A stretch of DNA of 64,000 nt from Cellulomonas hominis (lineage in GTDB: Bacteria; Actinomycetota; Actinomycetes; Actinomycetales; Cellulomonadaceae). Location: NCBI RefSeq assembly GCF_901521055.1, contig NZ_CABEGA010000084.1, positions 1 to 64,000 on the forward strand, written 5' to 3'. Positions 55,347-63,121 of the stretch are shown in pieces. Numbering within the stretch: the first letter of the stretch is position 1; each line of letters begins with the position of its first letter. The translations under genes and the position numbers were made by a program. The notes under the pieces are model-generated. The model was not told the origin of the DNA. It saw only the letters and a program-made list of their open reading frames with translations, and ran no database searches.

Positions 55347-56524
55347 CCCGCGCGGCCCGCGGTGCGGGTGAGCAGCTCGAGCGGGCGGGCGCGCCGGGGA
55401 CCGGCGTGGCCGCCCACCGGCCGCTGCTCGCCGGCCGCTCGCCGGTCCTCGTGCTGGGCCTGCCGCGCGACCCGGCCGGGCCGCGGCACGTCGCCGGGTT
55501 CCTGGCCGTCACCGTCCTGACCGTGCTGGTCACGCGGGGCGCGCTGGCCCTCACCGGGTTCCCGCAGCTGGGCGGCGGTGGGCTGCACATCGCGCACGTC
55601 CTGTGGGGCGGGCTGCTGATGGCCGTCGCCGTGGTCGCCGTGCTGTCGTGGGCGGGACCCGTCGTGCGGCCTCTGGCGGCGCTGGTCGGGGGCATCGGGT
55701 TCGGGCTGTTCATCGACGAGATCGGCAAGTTCGTCACGTCGGACAACGACTACTTCTACGAGCCGACCGCGTCGCTGATCTACGTCGTCGTCGTCCTGCT
55801 CGTGCTGGTGGGTGAGACGATCCACGGGCGCCGGGCGCGCGACCCGCACGAGACCCTCGCCGCCGCGGCGGACCTCGCGGTGGCCGGGCTGGCGGGTGGC
55901 TTCTCGCACCGGGCGCGCCGGCAGGCCCGCGAGCTCGCCGACGCGGCGGGCGACGTGCGCGGCGCCGCCGAGGTGCGGGCGCTGCTCGACGCCGTCGAGG
56001 ACGACGCGCGGGAGCTGCCCGACCCGATCAGCGCGGTGTCCCGGGCGGTCGTCGCCACGTCGCGGCGGATCGTGCGCGTGCGCTGGCTGCCGCGGGTCAC
56101 CGTCGGCGTGCTGGCGGTCGCCACCCTGTACACCGTCGGACGGGGCGTCGTGCTCGTCGCGTCCGGCGTCGACCTGCCGTGGTGGGCGCTCGTCGGGATG
56201 CTCGCCAGCGGTGCGGCTTCCCTCGTGTGCTCCGCCGTCGGGCTGCGCCTGGTCGGGCGGGACCGACGGCGCGGGTACGAGTGGTTCCGGCGCGCCGTGC
56301 TGGTGAACCTGCTGCTGACGCAGATCTTCCTGTTCCGGGTCGACCAGTGGAGCGCCGTCACGGGGCTCGTCATCGACCTCGTGCTGCTCGGGGTGGTCGC
56401 CGCCGAGCTGGACGTGCTGCGGGGCCGCACCGGCGGGGACGGCAGCGCGGCGGACGCCGCGGCCCGGGACACCCGCACCGCCGGCACCGCCGGCACCGCC
56501 GGCACCCCTCGCGCCGCCCGCTGA
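55343..56524 (+). CDS. Conserved multi-pass membrane protein, unknown function
   Basis: A 393-aa protein that I cannot assign to a characterised family. About seven hydrophobic segments are visible: four in residues 45-160 and three in 240-380, with a soluble helical Ala/Arg/Glu-rich stretch (about 165-235) between. A striking conserved-looking piece is [23 protein letters not shown], with acidic residues at a membrane boundary. The C-terminus has TAGTAGTAGT. GTG 55343 overlaps the der stop by 4 nt. Confidence 0.7.
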   Translation: MTRAARGAGEQLERAGAPGTGVAAHRPLLAGRSPVLVLGLPRDPAGPRHVAGFLAVTVLTVLVTRGALALTGFPQLGGGGLHIAHVLWGGLLMAVAVVAVLSWAGPVVRPLAALVGGIGFGLFIDEIGKFVTSDNDYFYEPTASLIYVVVVLLVLVGETIHGRRARDPHETLAAAADLAVAGLAGGFSHRARRQARELADAAGDVRGAAEVRALLDAVEDDARELPDPISAVSRAVVATSRRIVRVRWLPRVTVGVLAVATLYTVGRGVVLVASGVDLPWWALVGMLASGAASLVCSAVGLRLVGRDRRRGYEWFRRAVLVNLLLTQIFLFRVDQWSAVTGLVIDLVLLGVVAAELDVLRGRTGGDGSAADAAARDTRTAGTAGTAGTPRAAR

Positions 56525-56562
56525 GGCGTGGCCGTCCGCCGTCCACGCCTCGGACGTGCTTC

Positions 56563-56575
56563 GCATCAGAGATGC
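56563..56575. promoter_or_regulatory. Candidate operator of the GntR regulator
   Basis: GCATC-AGA-GATGC is a perfect 5+3+5 palindrome in an unusually AT-rich patch (56561-56597) just before the GntR gene. AGATGC is followed 11 bp later by AGATAC. Autoregulation is inferred. Confidence 0.4.
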
Positions 56576-56597
56576 AAAAGAGATACATGTAAGAACC

Positions 56598-57275
56598 ATG
56601 CAGTCGCCTCCCGCCGTCCCCGCCGCCGACCTCGCGTACCGCCACGTCAAGGACGCGCTCCTGTCCGGGCGGCTCCCGGCGGGGGAGATGGTCAGCGAGG
56701 GGGACGTCGCCGCCGAGCTGGCGATGAGCCGCACGCCGGTGCGGGAGGCGTTCCTGCGGCTGTCGACGGAGGGGTGGCTGCGGCTGTTCCCGAAGCGCGG
56801 CGCCCTCGTGGTGCCGGTGGCGCCGGGGGAGGCGGAGGCGGTCGTCGACGCGCGGGTGCTGCTCGAGTCGCACGCCGTCGACGTGGTCGTGGGGTCGGAC
56901 GCGGCACGGGACCGGCTCGTCGCCGAGCTGCGGGGGCTGGTCGACGCGCAGCGCGCGGCCCTCGCCGCGGGCGACCTGGACGCGTACGCGACGCACGACG
57001 CGGCGTTCCACCTGGCGGTCGTCGCGGCCGGCGGCAACCCGGTGCTGACGGACTTCTCCGTCACGCTCCGCGAGCGGCAGCGCCGGATGGTGGCGCTGTC
57101 CGTGGGCGCGCGCGGTGAGCGGGCGCCGGAGTTCGTCGCCGGGCACGAGGGGCTCGTCGCGGCGATCGAGGCCGGGGACGCCGCAGTGTTCCGCGACCGG
57201 CTGCGGGCCCACCTGCACGAGGCGCACCTGCAGCGCGCCGGTGCGGGCCCGGACCGGGCGGAGGTGGCCCGGTGA
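56598..57275 (+). CDS. GntR family transcriptional regulator (FadR/FCD type)
   Basis: A 225-aa one-component regulator. The winged helix covers residues about 10-75 (LAYRHVKDALLSGRLPAGEMV, AELAMSRTPVREAFLRLSTEGW), and a helical FCD ligand domain follows (HDAAFHLAVVAAGGNPVL, with His residues suited to a metal site). I choose ATG 56598; an in-frame GTG at 56556 would put the start upstream of the palindrome. Overlap with the MFS gene (GTGA) suggests it controls that transporter. The ligand is unknown, probably a small carboxylic acid by family habit. Confidence 0.88.
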   Translation: MQSPPAVPAADLAYRHVKDALLSGRLPAGEMVSEGDVAAELAMSRTPVREAFLRLSTEGWLRLFPKRGALVVPVAPGEAEAVVDARVLLESHAVDVVVGSDAARDRLVAELRGLVDAQRAALAAGDLDAYATHDAAFHLAVVAAGGNPVLTDFSVTLRERQRRMVALSVGARGERAPEFVAGHEGLVAAIEAGDAAVFRDRLRAHLHEAHLQRAGAGPDRAEVAR

Positions 57276-58564
57276 CCGCGCCGGGTACGACCTCGGACCT
57301 CGCTCCGGCCACGGCGTCGACCACGGCCCGGGTGGTCGGCGGCGGCACGGGCGTGGCCGCCCGCACCTGGCTGCGCGTCGGGGCGCTGATGTTCGCGGTC
57401 GCGTGGGGCGGCAACGAGTTCACGCCGCTGCTCGTCATGTACCGGGAGGTCAGCCACCTGTCGGTCCTGACCGTCGACGCGCTGCTCGCCGCCTACGTGG
57501 TGGGCATCGTCCCCGCGCTGCTCATCGGCGGCCCGCTGTCCGACCGGTACGGCCGGCGGCCGCTGCTGCTGCCCGCGGCCCCGCTCGGCATCGTCGGATC
57601 GCTGGTGCTGGCGCTCGGTCCTGCCTCGGTGCCGGCGCTGGCGGCCGGGCGGGTGCTGTCCGGGCTGGCGCTCGGGCTGGTGATGGCCGTCGGCACGACG
57701 TGGGTGGCGGAGCTGTGCGCGGCGGCGGGATCCCCGCAGGCGGGCGCGCGCCGGGCGTCCCTCGCGCTCACCGCGGGGTTCCTGCTCGGCGCCGGCATCG
57801 CGGGCGTGCTCGCGCAGTGGGGACCGTGGCGGACCGGCACGCCGTACCTCGTGCACGCCGTGGTCACGGTCCTCGCCGGCCTCGCGGTGCTCACGGTCCC
57901 GGAGACGCACCCGGTGCAGCCCGGCGCGCCGCGGGGGCGGCTGCGGGACGACCTGCGCGTCCCCGCCGTGGGGCACCGCCGGTTCCTGCGGGTCGTGCTG
58001 CCGCTTGCGCCGTGGGTGTTCGGGGCCGTGGGCAGCGCGTACGCGGTGCTGCCGGGCCTCATGCGAGCCCGCGCCGGCGGCGTCCCGATCGCCTTCTCCG
58101 CCCTGCTCACCGTCGTCACCCTCACGGTCGGGTTCGCCGTGCAGTCGGTCGCCCGCCTCGTCGACACCCGGCACAGCGCCCGGGCGTCCGTCGTCGCCCT
58201 GGCCACCCTGGTCGTCGGCATGGGGCTCGCCGCCCGGGCCGCCGCGACCCTCGCCCTGCCGATGGTCCTGGTCGCCGCCGCCGTGCTGGGTGCCGGCTAC
58301 GGGCTGGCGCTCGTCGCCGGGCTCTCCGAGGTGCAGCGCATCGCGACGCCCGACGACCTCGCGGGCCTCACGGCCGTGTACTACTCGGCCGCGTACCTCG
58401 GGTTCTTCGTCCCGGCGGTCCTCGCGTGGCTGTCGACGCGGTGGGCCTACCCGCAGATGTTCCTCGCCGGCGCGGTCGTCGCCGCCGGCTGCCTGGCGGT
58501 CGTCGCCGCCGCGTGGCGCGCCCACCTGCCCGCGGGGGACAGCGGGACCGTTCGCATGCGGTAG
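57272..58564 (+). CDS. MFS transporter
   Basis: A 430-aa major facilitator protein with 12 predicted membrane helices. The loop between helices 2 and 3 is GGPLSDRYGRRPLLL, the canonical MFS signature; the VPETHPVQPGAPRG stretch is the central loop. It looks like a drug/H+ antiporter or sugar-type exporter; the substrate cannot be told. It is coupled to the GntR regulator, and the tRNA-Pro gene begins 48 bp after its stop. Confidence 0.88.
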   Translation: MTAPGTTSDLAPATASTTARVVGGGTGVAARTWLRVGALMFAVAWGGNEFTPLLVMYREVSHLSVLTVDALLAAYVVGIVPALLIGGPLSDRYGRRPLLLPAAPLGIVGSLVLALGPASVPALAAGRVLSGLALGLVMAVGTTWVAELCAAAGSPQAGARRASLALTAGFLLGAGIAGVLAQWGPWRTGTPYLVHAVVTVLAGLAVLTVPETHPVQPGAPRGRLRDDLRVPAVGHRRFLRVVLPLAPWVFGAVGSAYAVLPGLMRARAGGVPIAFSALLTVVTLTVGFAVQSVARLVDTRHSARASVVALATLVVGMGLAARAAATLALPMVLVAAAVLGAGYGLALVAGLSEVQRIATPDDLAGLTAVYYSAAYLGFFVPAVLAWLSTRWAYPQMFLAGAVVAAGCLAVVAAAWRAHLPAGDSGTVRMR

Positions 58565-58612
58565 AGTTTCCGAGGCTCCTGCGGGGGCCGTGATGGTCCC
58601 TCCGAGGGCCAT

Positions 58613-58687
<75 letters not shown>

Positions 58688-58702
58688 GTAGAGTCGCAGG
58701 TC

Positions 58703-58736
58703 AGAGGCCGTTTCCGGATCACCGGAGGCGGCCTCT
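58703..58736 (+). terminator. Terminator of tRNA-Pro
   Basis: GAGGCCG-T-TTCCGG faces CCGGA-GGCGGCCTC around a short loop. A diverged copy of the left arm (GAGAGGCCGTTTCCGG) occurs at about 63011-63026, just outside the right repeat. Confidence 0.6.
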
Positions 58737-58837
58737 CGGCGTGTCTGGAGGGCCCTTGCCCAGCGGGTCCGATGCTGCCGTCCGGCGGGCGACGACGCTC
58801 ACGTGCCCGTCGCACCACGTGCCGGTGCGAGGACTAG

Positions 58838-58892
58838 TACGCCTACCGTAAGCCCAAAAATACTGTGCTTTATGGCCCAAAAGGCGTATGAT
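58838..58892 (+). promoter_or_regulatory. hipBA promoter and operator region
   Basis: A -10 box TATGAT lies at 58887-58892. Inverted ends TACGCC (58838-58843) and GGCGTA (58883-58888) flank two direct GCCCAAAA copies (58852-58859, 58875-58882) 23 bp apart, about two helix turns. This is a plausible HipB operator; the spacing is wider than the classic hip site. Confidence 0.5.
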
Positions 58893-58913
58893 TCCTGGCG
58901 TTAGGAGGCGATC

Positions 58914-59228
58914 ATGGCGACATCTCGCACGCCCACCGCGGTGAGCCGGTCCCTGCGCGCCCTCGGCGAGCACCTGCGGACCTGGCGAAAGCTCAACGGC
59001 ATCACCCAGGTCCTGGCCGCTGAGCGGGCCGGGATCTCGGTCGCCACCCTGCGCTCCATCGAGCAGGGGGAGTCCGCCAGCACCGAGAGCGTGCTGCGCC
59101 TGGCCCGGGTGCTCGGCGTCCTGGACGACCTCACCGCAGCGCTCGATCCCATGAACACCGACCGCGGCCGAGCGCGCGCCGGCGACCGGCTCCCCGAGCG
59201 GGTGCGGACCCCGCGAGGTGTCCGATGA
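58914..59228 (+). CDS. HipB-like XRE-family antitoxin/regulator
   Basis: A 104-aa DNA-binding protein with a helix-turn-helix at residues about 17-72 (HLRTWRKLNGITQVLAAERAGISVATLRSIEQGE, in parts) and a charged tail. By analogy with HipB it would repress its own promoter and bind the HipA kinase. ATG 58914 follows TAGGAGG by 7 nt. Its stop overlaps the hipA start (ATGA), the normal arrangement for a toxin-antitoxin pair. Confidence 0.88.
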   Translation: MATSRTPTAVSRSLRALGEHLRTWRKLNGITQVLAAERAGISVATLRSIEQGESASTESVLRLARVLGVLDDLTAALDPMNTDRGRARAGDRLPERVRTPRGVR

Positions 59229-60592
59229 CCGGCCCGGTGACCGTGCACGTCGTCCTGCCCGACGGCGAGGAGGTCGAGGCCGGCACTCTGCGCACCCATG
59301 CCAGCGGCCGGAACGAGAGCGCCACCTTCGTCTACGCCGAGGCCTTCCTGCGCGACCGGCGCGCCTACGCCATCGACCCGGCACTGCCCCTGCAGCCCGG
59401 GCCCTTCCACACCGGCGGGGAGCCCGTGTTCCGGTCGATGGCCGACTCCGCGCCCGACCGATGGGGGCAGGGCCTGCTGCGGCGCGCCGAGCGCTCCCGC
59501 GCCGATGACGCCGGCGCGACCCCGCGCACTCTGCTCTCGGCGGACTTCCTGCTCGGCGTGCACGACGAGCTGCGCCAAGGAGCGCTGCGCTACACCCGCG
59601 ACGGTGAGTACCTCTCGCCGGCCGACCGCGGCGTGCCGCGCCTGGTCGACCTGCCCCGCCTGCTCGACCTCACCGACCGGATGCTGGCCGACCCCGACCT
59701 CGACGCCGGTCTGCGCGACCTCGTCGACGCCGGCGGGTCTCTCGGCGGTGCCCGGCCGAAGGCTGCCGTGCGGGACCACGCCGGGGCGCTGCAGATCGCG
59801 AAGTTCCCGCGCAAGGGCTCCGACGACTGGGACGTCATGGCGTGGGAGAAGGTCGCGCTCGACCTGGCCGCGCGTGCGGGGATCGCCGTGCCGAACTCCG
59901 CGCTGATCACCGTCGCAGGGCGCAACGTCCTGGTGCTGGACCGCTTCGACCGAGACGGTGACCGGCGGATCGGCTACGTGTCGGCGATGACGATGATGGA
60001 GGCGCACGAGCGCACCGACGACCTGTCCGCGGTCGAGCTGGCCGAGGAGATGGAGACCGGCTCGGCCGCGCCCGAGGAGGACCTGCACGAGCTGTTCCGC
60101 CGCTGCGTGTTCAGCGCGCTGATCAACAACACCGACAACCACCTGCGCAACCACGGGTTCCTGCGCCGCCAGGACGGATGGGTGCTCAGCCCCGCGTTCG
60201 ACATGAACCCCGACCCCGAGGGCTCCACCCCGGCGATGCCGATCGTTCCCGGCGGCGGCGACCTCTCCGACGCCGTGGAGCTCGCCGACGCGTTCCGTCT
60301 CGACCGAGCCCAGGCGCTCGAGCAGATCGGCCAGGTCGCGGCGGCGGTCGGCCAGTGGCGGGACCTGGCCGAGAGCATGGGCATCCACGGCAGCGAGATC
60401 ACCCTGATGCGCCGAGCCTTCGACAACCCAGACGCCGCACACGCAGCCCAGCTCGTCGAGGCCGCCGGGAGAGCCAGCGCGCCGGCGCCGCGGCCGGCAG
60501 CAGGAGGTCGGGCACGCGTGCCGGCGGGCGTGCGCACGGGCGGGCAGTTCACGTCCCGTCAGCGTGGCGAGTCTGACGCACAGCTGGGCTGA
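59225..60592 (+). CDS. HipA-like serine/threonine kinase (toxin)
   Basis: A 455-aa kinase of the HipA family; E. coli HipA inactivates glutamyl-tRNA synthetase. Motifs: GGSLGGARPKA (171-180, nucleotide loop with regulatory Ser), IAKFP with the ATP-binding Lys near 193, catalytic INNTDNHLRNHGF (300-312) and metal-binding SPAFDMNP (322-329). All key residues are present, so it is probably active. The tail after about 430 contains RVPAGVRTGGQFTS, a short motif seen at the ends of many actinobacterial mobile-element proteins. The target is unknown. Confidence 0.88.
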   Translation: MTGPVTVHVVLPDGEEVEAGTLRTHASGRNESATFVYAEAFLRDRRAYAIDPALPLQPGPFHTGGEPVFRSMADSAPDRWGQGLLRRAERSRADDAGATPRTLLSADFLLGVHDELRQGALRYTRDGEYLSPADRGVPRLVDLPRLLDLTDRMLADPDLDAGLRDLVDAGGSLGGARPKAAVRDHAGALQIAKFPRKGSDDWDVMAWEKVALDLAARAGIAVPNSALITVAGRNVLVLDRFDRDGDRRIGYVSAMTMMEAHERTDDLSAVELAEEMETGSAAPEEDLHELFRRCVFSALINNTDNHLRNHGFLRRQDGWVLSPAFDMNPDPEGSTPAMPIVPGGGDLSDAVELADAFRLDRAQALEQIGQVAAAVGQWRDLAESMGIHGSEITLMRRAFDNPDAAHAAQLVEAAGRASAPAPRPAAGGRARVPAGVRTGGQFTSRQRGESDAQLG

Positions 60593-61011
60593 GGGAATCA
60601 CTCCTCGTCCCAGGAGGTCCCGCAGTCGGTGCAGTGCCGCGCGGGGCGGCCACACCGCGGTCGGTGCACGCGCACCGGTGCTCGTCCTCGGAGCAGCGTC
60701 CGCCAGCCCGAAGCGTCCCGAGTTGCACTGGCCGACCGTAGCGAGTGCGTCCTGAAGCGGTCGTTTGCGGACGCCAGGCTGAGGTCGGACGACCTGTGGC
60801 GTTAGTCAGTAAGTGTCGCGACTGTTCAAATGCTCACTGGCGCGGCGGGAGTCTGGTGGGCACGCGTTGTGTGGCTGTAAGGAGTGGGTGCGAGTTCCGT
60901 TGAAGCGACCTCGCGGGCGCAGTCTGCCCGGTAGCGTCGAGACAACCGGGCAGTGAGGGGAATCGTGCAGCAGAGGCAGTCGTCCCTCCGGTCTGTCGGG
61001 AACCCGAAGCC
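60593..61011. other. Non-coding stretch between hipA and the exonuclease gene
   Basis: In 419 bp I find no convincing intact gene. A 9-bp inverted repeat (CTGCCCGGT 60924-60932, ACCGGGCAG 60945-60953) probably ends the minus-strand operon. At 60598-60675 the minus strand encodes a short piece ending HCTDCGTSWDEE, with RCSEDEHRCACTD in a neighbouring frame. This looks like a broken zinc-ribbon protein. Confidence 0.4.
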
Positions 61012-61647
61012 TCAGTACTGGAAGACGTCGCCGACACCGAGGGTGTCGAGCTTCGCTCGTGTTGGCAGGTACTCGAACGACGCCTCAAGCATGTCGGTGA
61101 CCCCCCCTTGTGTGACCGCTCGTCCCCGAAGTTCGGTGAGGAGCGGGACGAGGTAGCGCACGTCGTTCGCGGCATACGCGAGTTGCTCACGGGAGAGGTC
61201 GTGGGCCGACCAGTCCGATACCTGCTGCGTCTTGTCGATCGCCACCCCGAGCAGGCGCTTCAGGGTCGGCTTGAGCGAGTACATCTCGCTGGCAAGGCCC
61301 GGCTCCACGATCTTCGCCGCCACCTTGGTGCACGCGATGGATGCCGGCGCGACCTGCCAGGTTCGAACCAGGAAGCGCAGGTCGAACGGTGCGTGATGGA
61401 AGACCTTGGTGACGGTGCCGTCCGAGAGAAGGTCGATCAGGCGCTCGGGCCGGTCGCCGTGACCTACCTGGACGATGGCTACCGAAGAGTCGGTCGCCAG
61501 CTGGATAGTGCGGATCTGGTCGCTCCGCCAGTTCAGGCCCGTCGTCTCGATGTCGCATCCGATCGACTCGACCGTTCGCGCGTGCTCGAGCCAGTCATCG
61601 TCGATGTCGGCACGCCGCACCACGACGTCTTGCTTGATCGCGGCCAT
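61012..61647 (-). CDS. 3'-5' exonuclease domain protein, RNase D-like (DEDDy)
   Basis: A 211-aa protein consisting only of the DEDD exonuclease fold. Exo I is CDIETTGL (Asp32, Glu34), Exo II is HHAPFDLRFL (Asp89), Exo III is YAAND (Tyr158, Asp162), so it is of the DEDDy class and should be active. There is no HRDC domain, unlike housekeeping RNase D of about 375-430 aa. RNA or DNA 3' ends could be the substrate. ATG 61647 has GGAGG about 9 nt upstream. The membrane-protein gene ends 13 bp before it, so the two form an operon. Confidence 0.85.
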   Translation of the reverse strand: MAAIKQDVVVRRADIDDDWLEHARTVESIGCDIETTGLNWRSDQIRTIQLATDSSVAIVQVGHGDRPERLIDLLSDGTVTKVFHHAPFDLRFLVRTWQVAPASIACTKVAAKIVEPGLASEMYSLKPTLKRLLGVAIDKTQQVSDWSAHDLSREQLAYAANDVRYLVPLLTELRGRAVTQGGVTDMLEASFEYLPTRAKLDTLGVGDVFQY

Positions 61648-61660
61648 GTGGGGCTGCCTC

Positions 61661-62455
61661 CTACCGAATAGTGCTCTGGTCGCAGATGGCGTCGATCTCC
61701 TGTCGCACGAAGGAGAACAGTTCACCGCCTGCCAGCACCCAGGTTGGCACAGAGGTCCGACGTTCCCGACCGTGCGAGTACAACGTGAGCACCGCTCGAC
61801 CGTCGAAGCGGTAGGCGCTGAACAGCGCGTCACCTGCTCTGACGTACACCTCGACGACTCCTCCGCCGGGCTGAGCGAGCGACTTGTACTCGATGATCGC
61901 CTCGTTGATCTTGGCCACGACCGACTCCGGGGTGGTGTCGAAGCGTTGGGCGAGATTGCTCATCGTCTGCGGGTCGTCCGGGTCCGGAAGGAACACCCGG
62001 ATGCGGGAGTCCTTCGCTCTCGCGACGCGTTCGAGACGTTGGCGGTGCGTGTTGCGCCACGTGTTCGCGTAGGCCACGACGATGTCGATGTGGGCTGCAC
62101 CTTCGAAGAGGTCGCTCCACTCGACGTCGTCGAGGTACTGGTCGGTCACGCGCGTGATCCCGGACTCGACGACGTCAGCGGAGAGCTTCGCCTTCGCGAG
62201 CACCTCCGTCGCGAAGGATCGCCGCCCGAACAGGTCCCACACGACCGTGAGCAAGCCGGACGCGACGAGCAGCCCACCGACCTGGCCCAGGAACGCCTCC
62301 CAGATCCCCTCCGCCCAGCCCTGCACCGACAGGTACATGAGCACGAGCCCGACGACCAAGATCGCAGCCGCGATCAGGACCGTCGCGAGGGAGGTCACTT
62401 TGCTCTCGATGGGCTGCCGCTTCCTGCGCACGTCCTGAACGTAGAGCGGACGCAT
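61661..62455 (-). CDS. Two-helix membrane protein with a PLD-like cytoplasmic domain, unknown function
   Basis: A protein of about 264 aa. A basic stretch (RRKRQ) precedes two membrane helices (about 22-44 and 55-73), so most of it should face the cytoplasm. The soluble part, about 190 aa, contains HIDIVVAYANTW, LERVARAKDSRIRVFLPDPDDPQTM and VEVYVRAGDALFSAYRF. The strand pattern recalls phospholipase D-like folds, but no HxK motif is present, so it may be a sensor or binding domain instead. The fold call is tentative. The start is uncertain: I use ATG 62455; frames stay open to 62530. It is upstream of, and likely co-transcribed with, the exonuclease. Confidence 0.6.
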   Translation of the reverse strand: MRPLYVQDVRRKRQPIESKVTSLATVLIAAAILVVGLVLMYLSVQGWAEGIWEAFLGQVGGLLVASGLLTVVWDLFGRRSFATEVLAKAKLSADVVESGITRVTDQYLDDVEWSDLFEGAAHIDIVVAYANTWRNTHRQRLERVARAKDSRIRVFLPDPDDPQTMSNLAQRFDTTPESVVAKINEAIIEYKSLAQPGGGVVEVYVRAGDALFSAYRFDGRAVLTLYSHGRERRTSVPTWVLAGGELFSFVRQEIDAICDQSTIR

Positions 62456-62533
62456 CCGCGGTGGCGTGAGCCGCGCCGGACGTAGAGGAGTGGTGGCGGG
62501 CTGCGGCCTCTTCGCGCAGCCCACCACCACCGA

Positions 62534-62880
62534 TCACCCCTTGCCGAGCGTGGAGCCGGCCCTCGACTTCGCGCCCTTGCTTGAACTGCTTGACGCGAGC
62601 GTCGCACCAGCCTCTTTGCCCAGGAGTCCGGCGCGTTGGCGCAGTTCGTCGTGGCGACCCGCAGGCTCCTTCTCCCTGGGATCGACGATCCGCGGTCACT
62701 CCATCGCAGTCGTCTGGAGGAGGACTTCCCCTCGAGGGGTCAGTCCGTAGAAGCGAAGGATGACGCTCGCGTTCGATGCGGGTCCAGATGACCGCGCCGA
62801 ACGCGCAGAGACAGGGAGCGTCCCTGACCCCAGTCCGTGACCCCAACGCAGGCTGTCCCTACCTGTCCACACTCGTCCGG
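62534..62880 (-). pseudogene. Possible gene remnant with an in-frame stop
   Basis: A minus-strand frame is open on both sides of one TGA at 62696-62698. Upstream it reads ASNASVILRFYGLTPRGEVLL, downstream VDPREKEPAGRHDELRQ, ending in SSSSKGAKSRAGSTLGKG. A TGG-to-TGA change would explain it. I cannot identify the family; a lost integrase or regulator tail are guesses. Confidence 0.25.
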
Positions 62881-62911
62881 TGGTTCAGAGCTAGCTGACG
62901 CCTCCACTGCT

Positions 62912-62931
62912 GTGGACGCGCGTGGACGCGC
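62912..62931 (+). repeat. Tandem 10-bp repeat beside the right attachment site
   Basis: GTGGACGCGC occurs twice head to tail at 62912-62921 and 62922-62931, with an inverted partial copy TGTCCAC at 62864-62870. The position, 20 bp inside the island end, would suit recombinase arm-type sites. Confidence 0.4.
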
Positions 62932-62951
62932 TCGATCGACGAGCACGTTAG

Positions 62952-62994
62952 CTGGGGGTCAAGGGGTCGCAGGTTCAAATCCTGTCAGCCCGAC
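62952..62994 (+). repeat. Right attachment repeat (attR), truncated tRNA-Pro 3' half
   Basis: An exact 43-bp copy of 58645-58687. The acceptor 5' strand, D arm and left half of the anticodon stem are missing, so it is not a functional tRNA. Confidence 0.85.
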
Positions 62995-63121
62995 AGATGC
63001 AGGAGCAGGTGAGAGGCCGTTTCCGGGAGACCGGGGGCGGCGTGCCGTTCCCCGGTCCGTCGTCGGGACGGCGAGCGCGTGCCCGGTGAGCGCGCGCCCG
63101 GAGTGCGCGCGCTCAGGCGGG

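Larger units (their letters stand above)
62456..62951. other. Right part of the island: promoter region and gene debris
   Basis: No intact gene is supported in these 496 bp. The left portion must hold the promoter of the minus-strand operon, though no convincing -10 is seen. A broken minus-strand frame occupies 62534-62880, and short direct repeats lie next to the right attachment site. Confidence 0.4.

Noticed and set aside
60564-60755. A 63-codon plus-strand frame after hipA
   Set aside because: It overlaps the hipA end, lacks a ribosome site and is Arg/Ser-rich without a motif.
62466-62750. A 94-codon plus-strand frame at the island's right end
   Set aside because: No ribosome site, no recognisable motif, and it lies opposite the more protein-like broken minus-strand frame.
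62952-62994. Second tRNA-Pro gene
   Set aside because: Only the 3' half is present; no acceptor 5' strand or D arm precedes it.
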